From NCBI GenBank assembly GCA_002441125.1, contig DJVI01000003.1:110037-174036 (forward strand): 64,000 nt of DNA. The letters are read 5' to 3'. The position numbers and the translations under genes are program-made. Under the pieces are notes generated by a model. The model worked only from the letters and a program-made list of their open reading frames with translations, was not told the origin of the DNA and ran no database searches. Source of the stretch: Caldifarciminota bacterium UBA6260. GTDB taxonomy: Bacteria; Hydrothermota; 32-111. Each line of letters starts with the position of its first letter. Position 1 is the stretch's first letter. Shown here in pieces: positions 1-7,885 of this stretch.

Positions 1-235
1 TTAAAAGTGGTTCTCCACCTGTTATAGATATGCCATCTATGAAATCTTTTCTTTCCTCTATCAGAGAAAATAACCTATCATCCGTTATCGTTTGTAAAGA
101 TTCAAAATCTTCAACAAGTTCTTTGTTGTGACAGAAAGGACACCTGAAATTACATCCTGCCAAAAAAATTGTTGAAGAAACTCTGTCAGGATAATCAAGT
201 GTTGTAATACCTTGAAAACCTTTTACTAAAACCAT
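1..235 (-). CDS. nrdG: Anaerobic ribonucleotide reductase activating protein NrdG, C-terminus beyond window
   Basis: Radical SAM enzyme that uses S-adenosylmethionine to install the glycyl radical on class III ribonucleotide reductase. Only the first 78 or so residues are inside the window. They begin MVLVKGFQGITTLDYP and carry the cluster motif CNFRCPFC (CxxxCxxC) and then the TGGEPL motif of the family. The ATG at 235 is the only good start, because a stop codon lies in frame ten codons upstream. It follows the glycyl-radical ORF by 27 bases and has only a weak ribosome-binding site, so it is probably translated from the nrdD transcript. The pairing with nrdD supports NrdG over other short activases. 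Confidence 0.9.
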   Translation of the reverse strand, partial: MVLVKGFQGITTLDYPDRVSSTIFLAGCNFRCPFCHNKELVEDFESLQTITDDRLFSLIEERKDFIDGISITGGEPLL

Positions 236-262
236 TTCAAATTTTTTAAATTCAAGAAAGTT

Positions 263-436
263 CTAAACTTTAAACTCTTTCCTATCCTTGAACTCTTCCC
301 TTTTTCCTTCATTCCAATTGTTAACAGGTCTAAAATAACCAACAACTCTGCTGTAGATCTCTGTTGGAACAACTTTTACCTTTTTGATCTCTTCTTTTTT
401 TTCACCATTCTTCAAAACTGTTTTTACCTCTTCCAT
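263..436 (-). CDS. Stand-alone glycyl-radical domain of anaerobic ribonucleotide reductase (split NrdD C-terminus)
   Basis: 57 residues that look like the extreme C-terminus of NrdD: the segment TEIYSRVVGYFRPVNNW contains the RxxGY glycyl-radical site (probable radical Gly33), followed by an EEFKDRK tail. It starts with ATG immediately after the TAG of the main NrdD ORF and in the same frame, with a GGAG ribosome-binding site five bases before the ATG. It could be a separately translated radical subunit or, less likely, the end of one protein reached by read-through. The CxxC pair that often sits just before TEVYSR in NrdD proteins is not present here. Split NrdD tails may already be annotated in other anaerobes; I cannot check that. 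Confidence 0.82.
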   Translation of the reverse strand: MEEVKTVLKNGEKKEEIKKVKVVPTEIYSRVVGYFRPVNNWNEGKREEFKDRKEFKV

Positions 437-2548
437 CTATTCTCCTTTTTCAACATAAATTTCAATACCATACTTTTCAAGTTCTTGGGGTGAATGATCA
501 TAAGGACAGAATTTATGCTCTCCCGGAATATAACCGTGAACGGGACATATTGAAAATGTTGGTGTTATTGTGAAATATGGCAGATGGAAATTCTCAGCTA
601 TCTTTTTAACAAGTTTTTTACATGCATTAGCTGAGTAAATCCTTTCACCAATAAAACCGTGTAAAACTGTTCCTCCAGTATATTGACACTGGAGTTCATC
701 CTGTAGTTTCAAAGCTTCAAAAAGATCATCTGTGAAACCTACTGGAAGTTGTGTTGAGTTTGTATAGTATGGAACATCCTTCCCTGCTGTGATTATATCT
801 GGATAACGCTTTTTATCCTCTTTAGCCAACCTGTAAGAAGTCCCTTCAGCAGGTGATGCCTCAAGGTTATAAAGATTACCAGTTTCATCTGTAAATTTTT
901 CAAGTTTGTTTCTCATAAATTTTAATGTTTCAAGAGCGAATTCTCTTCCATTTTTTTGCCCAATATTTTCTCCAACAAGCATTAACGAAGCTTCATTCAT
1001 TCCTACAAGTCCAATTGTTGAAAAATGGTTTGCCCAATATTTTCCATTTGCCTTTTTTACCTCTTCAAGATAAACTTTTGAATAAGGATAAAGGTTATCC
1101 TCTGTAAACTTTTCAAGAATCTTTCTTTTTATCTCAAGTGATTCTTTTGCAACCTCCATTATCTTTTCAAGTTTTGTGAAAAATTCTGATTTGCTTTTAC
1201 TGTTATAAGCTATCCTTGGAACATTTATTGTAACAACTCCAACTGAACCTGTCATAGGATTTGCTCCAAAAAGACCACCACTCCTTTTTGGATGTTTATC
1301 AATCTTTTCTTCATCCTTACAATTCTTATTGGCAAGTAAATTCAGTTGCATCTTTTCACTTCTTTTTTTCAACTCCCTGTTGTCAAGCCTTAATCTACAA
1401 CACATACTCCTCGCATCTGAAGGATCCATATCAGAATTTATAAAGTTACTGAAATATGGAATGCCATATTTTGCTGTCATCTCCCATATCTTTTCAAGGT
1501 TTGGATTATCCCAATCAAAATTTTTTGTTATGTTGTATGTTGGAATTGGAAAGGTGAAAATTCTACCTTTTGCATCTCCTTCCATCATCACTTCAGCAAA
1601 AGCTCTGTTGAACATATCCATTTCCTGCTGGAACTCTTTGTATGTCTGGTCCATCCTCTTTCCACCTATTATAACCCTTTCATCCTTCAAAGTTTCCGGA
1701 CATACAAGATCCATAGTAACATTGGTGAATGGCGTTTGAAATCCAACCCTTGTTGGAACATTAACATTGAAAACGAACTCCTGCATAGCCTGTTTAACAT
1801 CATCGTATGTCAACTCATCATATCTTATAAATGGGGAAAGGTATGTATCAAAATTCGAAAATGCCTGTGCCCCAGCTGCCTCTCCCTGTAATGTGTAAAA
1901 AAAGTTTACTATCTGTCCAAGTGCAGTCCTGAAATGTTTCGCAGGTTTTGATTCTATCTTTCCCGTTACACCACCAAGACCTTTTAAAAGCAAAAGTTCA
2001 AGATCCCATCCACAACAGTAAACTGAAAGCATCCCAAGATCATGTATGTGTAGATCACCTTCCCTATGTGCGTTTGCGACCTCTTTTGGATAAACTTTTT
2101 CAAGCCAATAGAGAGCTGATATTGTTGACGAAACATGGTTGTTCAAACCTTGCAAAGAGTAAGACATATTTGAATTCTCATTAACTCTCCAATCCAGTTT
2201 TTCGATGTATTCATCCATCAAATCAATACTATCCTTTATCAACTCTTTGCTTTTTCTTAACTGGTTATGTTGCTCTCTGTAAAGTATATAAGCTTTAGCC
2301 GTTTTAGCATGCCCTGATTCTATGAGCATCTTTTCAACAAGATCCTGAACATTTTCAACAGTTGGAATTCTTCCATCTTTATATAAAACCTCAAGAACAG
2401 CAACTATCTGGTTTGTAATCGTTTTGGCTGGTTGGATATCATCTCCACCAACAGCTTTCACAGCTTTAAAGATAGCCTCAGTTATCTTGTTTTCATCGAA
2501 TTTTTCTATCCTACCATCTCTTTTTCTTATATATTCGACTTTAGACAC
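437..2548 (-). CDS. nrdD: Anaerobic (class III) ribonucleoside-triphosphate reductase, large part lacking the glycyl-radical tail
   Basis: Reduces NTPs to dNTPs without oxygen by glycyl-radical chemistry. The 703 residues contain an N-terminal ATP-cone (KVEYIRKRDGRIEKFDENKI), the catalytic barrel with RSMCCRLRLDNREL and QYTGGTVLHGFIGE, and a partial metal site near the end (SICPVHGY, FCPYDH). The protein stops before the radical glycine, which is encoded in the next ORF in the same frame. I place the start at the GTG at 2548: it follows GGAGGAGG directly, and a consensus promoter -10 box lies upstream of it, which rules out the in-frame GTG at 2581. Regulation by NrdR is indicated by two boxes upstream. 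It forms an operon with the radical-tail ORF and nrdG. Confidence 0.93.
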   Translation of the reverse strand: MSKVEYIRKRDGRIEKFDENKITEAIFKAVKAVGGDDIQPAKTITNQIVAVLEVLYKDGRIPTVENVQDLVEKMLIESGHAKTAKAYILYREQHNQLRKSKELIKDSIDLMDEYIEKLDWRVNENSNMSYSLQGLNNHVSSTISALYWLEKVYPKEVANAHREGDLHIHDLGMLSVYCCGWDLELLLLKGLGGVTGKIESKPAKHFRTALGQIVNFFYTLQGEAAGAQAFSNFDTYLSPFIRYDELTYDDVKQAMQEFVFNVNVPTRVGFQTPFTNVTMDLVCPETLKDERVIIGGKRMDQTYKEFQQEMDMFNRAFAEVMMEGDAKGRIFTFPIPTYNITKNFDWDNPNLEKIWEMTAKYGIPYFSNFINSDMDPSDARSMCCRLRLDNRELKKRSEKMQLNLLANKNCKDEEKIDKHPKRSGGLFGANPMTGSVGVVTINVPRIAYNSKSKSEFFTKLEKIMEVAKESLEIKRKILEKFTEDNLYPYSKVYLEEVKKANGKYWANHFSTIGLVGMNEASLMLVGENIGQKNGREFALETLKFMRNKLEKFTDETGNLYNLEASPAEGTSYRLAKEDKKRYPDIITAGKDVPYYTNSTQLPVGFTDDLFEALKLQDELQCQYTGGTVLHGFIGERIYSANACKKLVKKIAENFHLPYFTITPTFSICPVHGYIPGEHKFCPYDHSPQELEKYGIEIYVEKGE

Positions 2549-2571
2549 TCCTCCTCCATTTTTTTCAGAAA

Positions 2572-2599
2572 ATATTATCACTCACTTTCCATATGTCAA
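2572..2599 (-). promoter_or_regulatory. Sigma70-type promoter of the nrdD operon
   Basis: TTGACA (2594-2599) and TAATAT (2572-2577) are separated by 16 bp and read leftward. The predicted transcription start leaves a leader of roughly 20 bases before the GTG start at 2548. Confidence 0.8.
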
Positions 2600-2605
2600 T
2601 AGACT

Positions 2606-2653
2606 CCACTAAATATAGTGGAGTCTTGTTTTGTAAAATACAATATGTTGAAA
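2606..2653 (-). promoter_or_regulatory. Tandem NrdR boxes upstream of nrdD
   Basis: Box 1 (2606-2621, CCACTATATTTAGTGG read leftward) matches the published NrdR consensus acaCwAtATaTwGtgt at 13 of 16 positions. It sits inside a larger near-perfect palindrome at 2601-2626 that touches the -35 element. Box 2 (2638-2653) is weaker. The two boxes start exactly 32 bp apart, the usual helical spacing of NrdR pairs. NrdR represses ribonucleotide reductase genes when dATP is sufficient. Confidence 0.75.
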
Positions 2654-2677
2654 AATAATTGAACTTATACTTTAGAG

Positions 2678-3631
2678 TTATTTTACAAACATCTCTGCTA
2701 CCTTTAAAGGTATTTCGTAGTCCAAAGAATCATACAACGTAAGTTCTGAAAAATCTACAAGATATATTTTTCCAACATTTGTTGAAACAACTATTTTCCC
2801 TTTGAAATATTCTATGTCTGATGGTGATGGTATATTTATCGTATTCAGAATGTTTAAATCTTTATCAAGTATGTAAAGTTTACTGAAAATATCTGTCAAA
2901 AATATTTTATCCTCAACAACTTTTACCTTTCCAAGATAGGTTTCAAAACTCAAAGAATCAAGATCAACACCATTTTTTATCTTTTTGATTTTTCCTTTTA
3001 TATCATCGTAATTTCCAACAAGTGAAACATATATATTGTTATCATCATCAATATCAAGGTAGGATGGATTTGAACCTTTTGATAGATCTGTTTCAACATT
3101 TTTGAAATCTTCAGATATTTTGTATATATGTCCAGTCAAAGATGTATTATTTGAACCAACATATAAGAATCCATCCTTATAAACAACCTCTTGTGGTGCG
3201 GTTAAAGATATGGAATCAACTATAGAAAAAGAAGATTTTTCAATCTTTAAGAAAGAGTTTGACAACCAATCTGTAACAAAAATATAATTTTCATTACCAT
3301 CTATATAAGCTGGAGAGCTTAAATCTCCCCTTTCTATCTGTGCGATTTTGTTTCCTGAAATGTCATATTTTTCAATAGAAGGAACTCCACCAAAACCTGA
3401 ATTGGTTATATATATGTTGTTCTCATCAACATAAATATCTGTAGGTGCTGTTCCTGTAGTCAAAAGTGGGGTGGTTTCAAGTTTAAATAAACTATCAACC
3501 GTATAAACCGCTTCCTTCTCCCAATCAAGTATATAGATAGAGTTTTCAGAAGGCTCTTTTTTTAAAAGAGAACAGGAAATTGAAAAAAGAAGAATAGATA
3601 AAATCGACAAAATAAAAAAGTTTTTTTTCAT
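2678..3631 (-). CDS. Beta-propeller surface lipoprotein, BtuG-like (probable cobalamin binding)
   Basis: 317 residues with a lipoprotein signal peptide (lipobox FSISC, Cys20) followed by repeated YVTN/NHL/YncE-like blades (DIYVDENNIYITNSG, YIFVTDW and similar). It overlaps the receptor gene by ATGA and is the second gene downstream of a cobalamin riboswitch. In Bacteroidetes, BtuG is a beta-propeller lipoprotein that captures cobalamin at the surface for the BtuB receptor, so a BtuG-like role is the best inference. Sequence alone supports only the propeller lipoprotein call. The start has GGAGG four bases upstream. Confidence 0.7.
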   Translation of the reverse strand: MKKNFFILSILSILLFSISCSLLKKEPSENSIYILDWEKEAVYTVDSLFKLETTPLLTTGTAPTDIYVDENNIYITNSGFGGVPSIEKYDISGNKIAQIERGDLSSPAYIDGNENYIFVTDWLSNSFLKIEKSSFSIVDSISLTAPQEVVYKDGFLYVGSNNTSLTGHIYKISEDFKNVETDLSKGSNPSYLDIDDDNNIYVSLVGNYDDIKGKIKKIKNGVDLDSLSFETYLGKVKVVEDKIFLTDIFSKLYILDKDLNILNTINIPSPSDIEYFKGKIVVSTNVGKIYLVDFSELTLYDSLDYEIPLKVAEMFVK

Positions 3632-5517
3632 AAAACCTCCGTTTTTAAGTTAAAAGTTATTTTTCTTCCTTCCTTTATGTATCCTTTTACACTCTCAATC
3701 TTCAGATCCAAAGGATTGATTATTGAAAATGTCAATTTAAAATTTTTCAAATTGTATTCAACACCACTCTCATCTAAAGATATATAAAACGGCAAATATT
3801 TTGTGTTTTCATTATTTAAAAATCTAATGGATCTATATTCAAAATAGAGAAAGAAGTTAAAATTTTTGAAGTTATAGAATGCAAAATAGTTAAGGTTGAC
3901 AGGTGATGTGTAAAGAAGGATTTTGTATCTATCAAGAATCATTGGTGAAACCATTAATGTTAAGGAGTTGTTTATGTTAAAAAATTTTTTGTTATATTCA
4001 AAGCCTATGTAAGGGTTGTATGTTCTCAAAATATTTTGTGGAGTGTAGATGCCATTTATATTTACCCATCTTATAAGATCTTTATAATAGTTGAAACCAC
4101 CCAAAAATTTTTTCTCCTCATCTGAAATAGAGAAAGAGTATGAAAAAACCTTTTCGTTCAACAGATTTTCATTACCTTTAGAAAAAATATCATCACTCCA
4201 ATATAACTCGTTAAAAGTAGGTCTTCTTGTTGAGATTTTTAATGAGTTATAAAAAATATAATCTTTAAAGAAAAATTCTTTTGAAATTGTAAAACTATAA
4301 ACAAAATTTTTTTTAAAAAAATCATTTTTAAAATTAGAAGAGAAGGAAAAAGAGTTTGAAAATTTTAAGGATCCAAAAAGAAAGTTTGAAAAGAAACCAT
4401 AGAAGTATTCATTAATATCGAAAACCTTTGTTGATTTTATCCCGTTTTTTTGAAAGAAAGTTCCAAATATTCTTTTATCTTTTTCAAAATTTAATATGAT
4501 GTTATCTGAAAAAGTTTTTGAAGTATCGTAAACTTTCAAGTCTTTGTTGTCATAAATATATGTGTAAATATTGTTAGAATAAAAAATTTTCAAAAATTTT
4601 GAAATATTAAAATTTAAATTAAAAATTCTGTTATTTTCAAATATTGTAGAGTTTAAAAATCTATGCCCCAAAATTCCCGGATCACCTGTCTGGCTCTTTC
4701 CATATATATAAAGTATTGAAAAAGAGTTCTTTTTAAAATAAAGGTAATCGGAAGATCCCTTTTGGTATGAGTTTTTTAGTTTTTCACTGTATGGTAAAAC
4801 CAAATCATTCCTGTCAAAATAAAATTTCCCAAACTTAAAACCTTTAAAAGAGAGAGTCAAATCTATATCGTAAGATTTTCTATCATCAAAAGTTAGATTT
4901 ATTTTTGTTTTATCACTCTTTTCAATCTGAAAATCTATTCCAGATGAAAAAAGGTTTTCTCCAAGAAAATTGGATCTATCATTTTTATAAAAATTTAAGG
5001 AAGAAAAAAGGTTTTTGGGAAATATTGAGAAAGGAACTGTTCTTGATTGTTGGTTTACAATCGGGACACCATCTATACACAAAAGGTTATCCTCATTTAA
5101 AAGCCCATCAACAGAAATAACATAACTCCTGTTGTATTCTCTTAAAGTTACCTGTGGTATTTTTTTTATTATCGAATATAGATCTTTTTCTTCTATTTTT
5201 ATATTCAAAATGTCACTTTCTATTCTTTCATTCTCTACAACAAGAGGTTTATATATGAAAGGTTCAACCTCAAGATAGATATACATCGTATCATCTGTAA
5301 CCTTAATCGTTTTTTCCTTATAACCCAATGTGGATAAATTTATCTCTTTTCCCTTTTGGATTTCAAAAGGTGTTTTAAGTTGGTAGGTTTTCCCTTCATA
5401 GGAAACTTTTACAAAAACAATACTATCATTAGTGGATTTATCGTAAACATATATATATGATGAAAATATTTTCACAAAAAGGAAAAAAATAAATAAAATC
5501 ACTAATATTTTTTTCAT
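3628..5517 (-). CDS. btuB: TonB-dependent receptor, probable cobalamin importer (BtuB-like)
   Basis: 629-residue outer-membrane receptor. It has a signal peptide (KKILVILFIFFLFVKIFS), then a small carboxypeptidase-regulatory-like beta domain (about 20-85), a plug domain (about 90-190, with LLCIDGVPIVN), and a long beta-barrel rich in aromatic alternation to the C-terminus. The cobalamin riboswitch directly upstream and the propeller lipoprotein downstream identify the substrate as cobalamin or a related corrinoid by inference. No clear TonB box was seen. The start chosen is the ATG at 5517, five bases after AAGGA; upstream in-frame ATGs fall inside the riboswitch expression platform. Confidence 0.82.
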   Translation of the reverse strand: MKKILVILFIFFLFVKIFSSYIYVYDKSTNDSIVFVKVSYEGKTYQLKTPFEIQKGKEINLSTLGYKEKTIKVTDDTMYIYLEVEPFIYKPLVVENERIESDILNIKIEEKDLYSIIKKIPQVTLREYNRSYVISVDGLLNEDNLLCIDGVPIVNQQSRTVPFSIFPKNLFSSLNFYKNDRSNFLGENLFSSGIDFQIEKSDKTKINLTFDDRKSYDIDLTLSFKGFKFGKFYFDRNDLVLPYSEKLKNSYQKGSSDYLYFKKNSFSILYIYGKSQTGDPGILGHRFLNSTIFENNRIFNLNFNISKFLKIFYSNNIYTYIYDNKDLKVYDTSKTFSDNIILNFEKDKRIFGTFFQKNGIKSTKVFDINEYFYGFFSNFLFGSLKFSNSFSFSSNFKNDFFKKNFVYSFTISKEFFFKDYIFYNSLKISTRRPTFNELYWSDDIFSKGNENLLNEKVFSYSFSISDEEKKFLGGFNYYKDLIRWVNINGIYTPQNILRTYNPYIGFEYNKKFFNINNSLTLMVSPMILDRYKILLYTSPVNLNYFAFYNFKNFNFFLYFEYRSIRFLNNENTKYLPFYISLDESGVEYNLKNFKLTFSIINPLDLKIESVKGYIKEGRKITFNLKTEVL

Positions 5518-5562
5518 ATCCATCCTTGTCAGGACGGACCCCGTCAAAGCAGGTTCCGTTAT

Positions 5563-5707
5563 CAGGCAGGTTTCCTGGCTTGCGGCTTAAACCTCCTGCC
5601 ACCTTCCCCTTTTACGGGTGGTATAAGGCATTCGTATCCGCTTACAGTTGCTTGACAGCAGTGGACTTTCACCACTTTCCCTTTTACCTCAAAAGAGCAC
5701 CTGACAC
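5563..5707 (-). ncRNA. Cobalamin riboswitch
   Basis: Reading leftward, the RNA carries the conserved pieces of the cobalamin aptamer in order: CAGGTGC, AAGGGAAAGTGGTGAAAG, TCCACTGC, CAACTGTAAGCGG and the B12-box GCCAGGAAACCTGCC. The expression platform continues to about 5518. It contains a CGGAACC/GGTCCG pairing, and the receptor's ribosome-binding AGGA can pair with an adjacent TCCT, so control of translation initiation is likely. No intrinsic terminator is seen between aptamer and gene. Confidence 0.95.
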
Positions 5708-5711
5708 TTTC

Positions 5712-5738
5712 ATTATATATGAATTTAAAAAAAGTCAA
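5712..5738 (-). promoter_or_regulatory. Promoter of the cobalamin uptake operon
   Basis: TTGACT (5733-5738) and TATAAT (5712-5717) with a 15-bp spacer, reading leftward. The predicted start site falls exactly at the 5' edge of the riboswitch aptamer. Confidence 0.7.
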
Positions 5739-5770
5739 CCTTATTTTAAAAATCTTTAAGAAGTTTAATA

Positions 5771-5798
5771 TTGACAATTTCTCTATTCTTTATATACT
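5771..5798 (+). promoter_or_regulatory. Promoter of the rpsP-trmD-rplS operon
   Basis: TTGACA (5771-5776) and TATACT (5793-5798) with a 16-bp spacer, placed divergently from the cobalamin promoter. A GGAGGT ribosome-binding site precedes the rpsP ATG. Confidence 0.75.
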
Positions 5799-5832
5799 AT
5801 AAAATTCTAAAAATACAAACCATGGAGGTATA

Positions 5833-6108
5833 ATGGTTAATATACATTTAAAAAGGATAGGAAAAAAGAAAACTCTATGTTATAGGGTTGTTGTTGCTGA
5901 TTCAAGGTTTCCAAAAGATGGCAGATTCATAGATAGTATAGGTTCATACGACCCAAAAGGGAAAAATTTAACAAAACTTGACCTTATGAAGTATGATGCA
6001 TGGATAAAAAAAGGTGCAAAACCAACAAAAAGAGTTGAATCCATAATAAAACTTTACAGAGAGAATAAATTGGAAGGAAAGGTAGAGAAAGATGAAATCA
6101 CTTCTTGA
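5833..6108 (+). CDS. rpsP: 30S ribosomal protein S16
   Basis: 91 residues of the normal S16 size. The N-terminal MVNIHLKRIGKKK, YRVVVADSRFPKDGR and IGSYDP motifs are diagnostic. It binds 16S rRNA and is needed for assembly of the small-subunit body. It is the first gene of the standard rpsP-khpA-rimM-trmD-rplS order and overlaps khpA by 17 bases. GGAGGT lies four bases before the ATG. Confidence 0.98.
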   Translation: MVNIHLKRIGKKKTLCYRVVVADSRFPKDGRFIDSIGSYDPKGKNLTKLDLMKYDAWIKKGAKPTKRVESIIKLYRENKLEGKVEKDEITS

Positions 6109-6322
6109 ATACATAGTAAAATCACTCGTTGATAATCCAGAAAAAGTAAAAATACATGTTTGTGAAGGGAAAAAGACAACACTCTATGAAATAGAGATAG
6201 ATAAGGAAGATATTGGAAAAGTTATAGGTAAAGATGGTGCTACACTCGATGCTATAAATACGCTCCTTTCTGTATCATCCGTTAAAAATAACAGAAAATC
6301 TGTTTTGGAAATAATTGACTGA
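6092..6322 (+). CDS. khpA: KH-domain RNA-binding protein KhpA
   Basis: 76-residue single KH domain with the GxxG loop as IGKDGATLDAI. KhpA proteins bind RNA, usually as dimers or with KhpB, and influence cell division and translation in other bacteria. Its position between rpsP and rimM is the conserved one. It overlaps rpsP at its start and ends two bases before the rimM ATG. Confidence 0.92.
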   Translation: MKSLLEYIVKSLVDNPEKVKIHVCEGKKTTLYEIEIDKEDIGKVIGKDGATLDAINTLLSVSSVKNNRKSVLEIID

Positions 6323-6323
6323 T

Positions 6324-6812
6324 ATGTTTTTTAAAGTTGGAAAGATATTGAAACCACATGGTCTTAAAGGTAATCTGAAAGTCCATTTTTATGATAAGGA
6401 TAGAGAAAACCAGATTCCTGAATTTTTTTTTATAAATGGAGAGAAAATTTTTGTTGAGAATTTTGGTCGTATAGGTCCTAATTTTGTAATAAAGTTTAAG
6501 GGTATAGATAACAGAACGGATGCTGAAAAATTGAAAGATCTTTATCTTGAGGTTGAGGAAAAAGATCTTGTCAAACTGAAGGATGACCAATTCCATTCAC
6601 ATAAGATAGTTGGCTCAAAAATTATCTCTAAAGATGGAAAGGATATTGGAAAAGTTGTAAATATAATTTTCCTTGAAAATGGTGATGTTTTAGAAGTTGA
6701 TATAAAAGGAAAAAAGGAGACTATTCTTTTCAAAAAAGATTTTTTTTCAATGATAGATCCTGAGAAAAAAATCTTAAAGTTAAAATACGAAGAAGAATTC
6801 TATGCGTTTTAG
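6324..6812 (+). CDS. rimM: 16S rRNA processing protein RimM
   Basis: 162 residues: N-terminal RimM beta-barrel starting FFKVGKILKPHGLKG and a C-terminal PRC barrel (HKIVGSKIISKDGKDIGKV). It assists maturation of the 30S head by binding S19. I chose the ATG at 6324, right after the khpA stop (TGATATG), because the family normally starts a few residues before the VGxIxxPHG motif. A TTG at 6315 is possible and would add three residues. Confidence 0.95.
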   Translation: MFFKVGKILKPHGLKGNLKVHFYDKDRENQIPEFFFINGEKIFVENFGRIGPNFVIKFKGIDNRTDAEKLKDLYLEVEEKDLVKLKDDQFHSHKIVGSKIISKDGKDIGKVVNIIFLENGDVLEVDIKGKKETILFKKDFFSMIDPEKKILKLKYEEEFYAF

Positions 6813-7545
6813 TATAATAACTCTTTTTGGAGAGTTAATAGAACCGTTCTTTGAAACTTCACTTTTAAAAAGAGCTATAGAGAAAAAACTTATCACTGTT
6901 GAAATAATAAATCTAAGGGATTTTGGAGTTGGGAAACATAGAAAGGTTGATGATTACCCTTATGGTCTCTCATCTGGAATGATACTGATGTGTGAACCAC
7001 TCAAAAAAGCTTTAGATTCTATAGAAGGTGAAAACAAATATGTTGTTTTAACTTCACCTTCAGGTATTCTTCTGAAACAGGATCTTGTTGAAAATAATTT
7101 AGCAAAAAAAGAACATATTGTTATCATAGCTGGAAGGTATAAAGGTATAGACCAGAGGTTTATTGATAAATATGTTGATCTTGAAATCTCTATAGGTGAC
7201 TATATTTTACAGGGTGGGGAGATACCTGCACTAATAATAGTTGAAACTGTAAGCAGATTTGTAAAAGGTGTTTTGCATTCAATAGATTCTGCTGAAAATG
7301 ATTCCTTTTCAAAAGGTTTTCTCGATTCACCTAAATACACGAGACCAAAAGTTTTTGAAGATATGAATGTGCCTGAAATTTTACTTTCAGGAAACCATAA
7401 AAAGATTGAAGAGTATGAGGAGTACCAATCTTTAAAACTGACATACAAAAGAAGACCTGATCTCTTAAAAAATAAGGACTTGACAAAGAGACAAAAAGAA
7501 ATTATAAATAAAATAAAATTGGAGGATAAGAATGGCAAAACTTAA
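6802..7545 (+). CDS. trmD: tRNA (guanine37-N1)-methyltransferase
   Basis: 247-residue SPOUT methyltransferase that makes m1G37 in tRNA and prevents +1 frameshifting. Visible motifs are the N-terminal FSIITLFGELIEPFFETSL, DYPYGLSSGM, the knot segment SIGDYILQGGE and a C-terminal helical part (TYKRRPDLL). It overlaps rimM by 11 bases and rplS by 14, so translation is probably coupled. Confidence 0.98.
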   Translation: MRFSIITLFGELIEPFFETSLLKRAIEKKLITVEIINLRDFGVGKHRKVDDYPYGLSSGMILMCEPLKKALDSIEGENKYVVLTSPSGILLKQDLVENNLAKKEHIVIIAGRYKGIDQRFIDKYVDLEISIGDYILQGGEIPALIIVETVSRFVKGVLHSIDSAENDSFSKGFLDSPKYTRPKVFEDMNVPEILLSGNHKKIEEYEEYQSLKLTYKRRPDLLKNKDLTKRQKEIINKIKLEDKNGKT

Positions 7546-7885
7546 TATCGACAAAATAAAAAAAGATTTTGAGAAATCTTTTGAAAAAAATGAAAAATAC
7601 GATTTCAATATCGGAGATACTGTTGATGTATCTGTAAAGATAGAAGAGAGTGGAAAAACAAGAACACAGAAGTTCAGAGGTATCGTTATTGCAAGAAGGG
7701 GAACCTCTGTTGGACAGACTATAACTGTTAGAAAGATTTCTGAAGGTATAGGTGTTGAGAGGATTTTCCCTGTAAACTCTCCAAATGTTTCCGATATAAA
7801 GGTTGTAAAGAAAGGTAATGTCAGAAGAGCAAAACTTAACTATATGAGAGGAAGAACTGGAAAGGCTGCTACAAAAGTAGAATGA
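7532..7885 (+). CDS. rplS: 50S ribosomal protein L19
   Basis: 117 residues of standard L19 length with GDTVDVSVKI, FRGIVIARRG, ITVRKISEGIGVER and the basic C-terminus (KLNYMRGRTGKAA). It lies at the 30S-50S interface. GGAGG precedes the start. Its stop overlaps the rnhB ATG as ATGA. Confidence 0.98.
   Translation: MAKLNIDKIKKDFEKSFEKNEKYDFNIGDTVDVSVKIEESGKTRTQKFRGIVIARRGTSVGQTITVRKISEGIGVERIFPVNSPNVSDIKVVKKGNVRRAKLNYMRGRTGKAATKVE

Noticed and set aside
437..439. In-frame TAG considered as a recoded or pyrrolysine codon in NrdD
   Set aside because: An ATG follows at once with a properly spaced GGAG site, which favours stop and restart; many other genes here end in TAG-free or TAG stops without continuing frames.
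2601..2626. Strong palindrome considered as a terminator for the BtuG-like gene
   Set aside because: There is no T tract on the leftward side, the core matches the NrdR box and it sits directly upstream of a promoter -35 element.
5518..5777. Open reading frames on both strands over the riboswitch
   Set aside because: The conserved cobalamin aptamer explains this sequence; the frames have no ribosome-binding site or homology.
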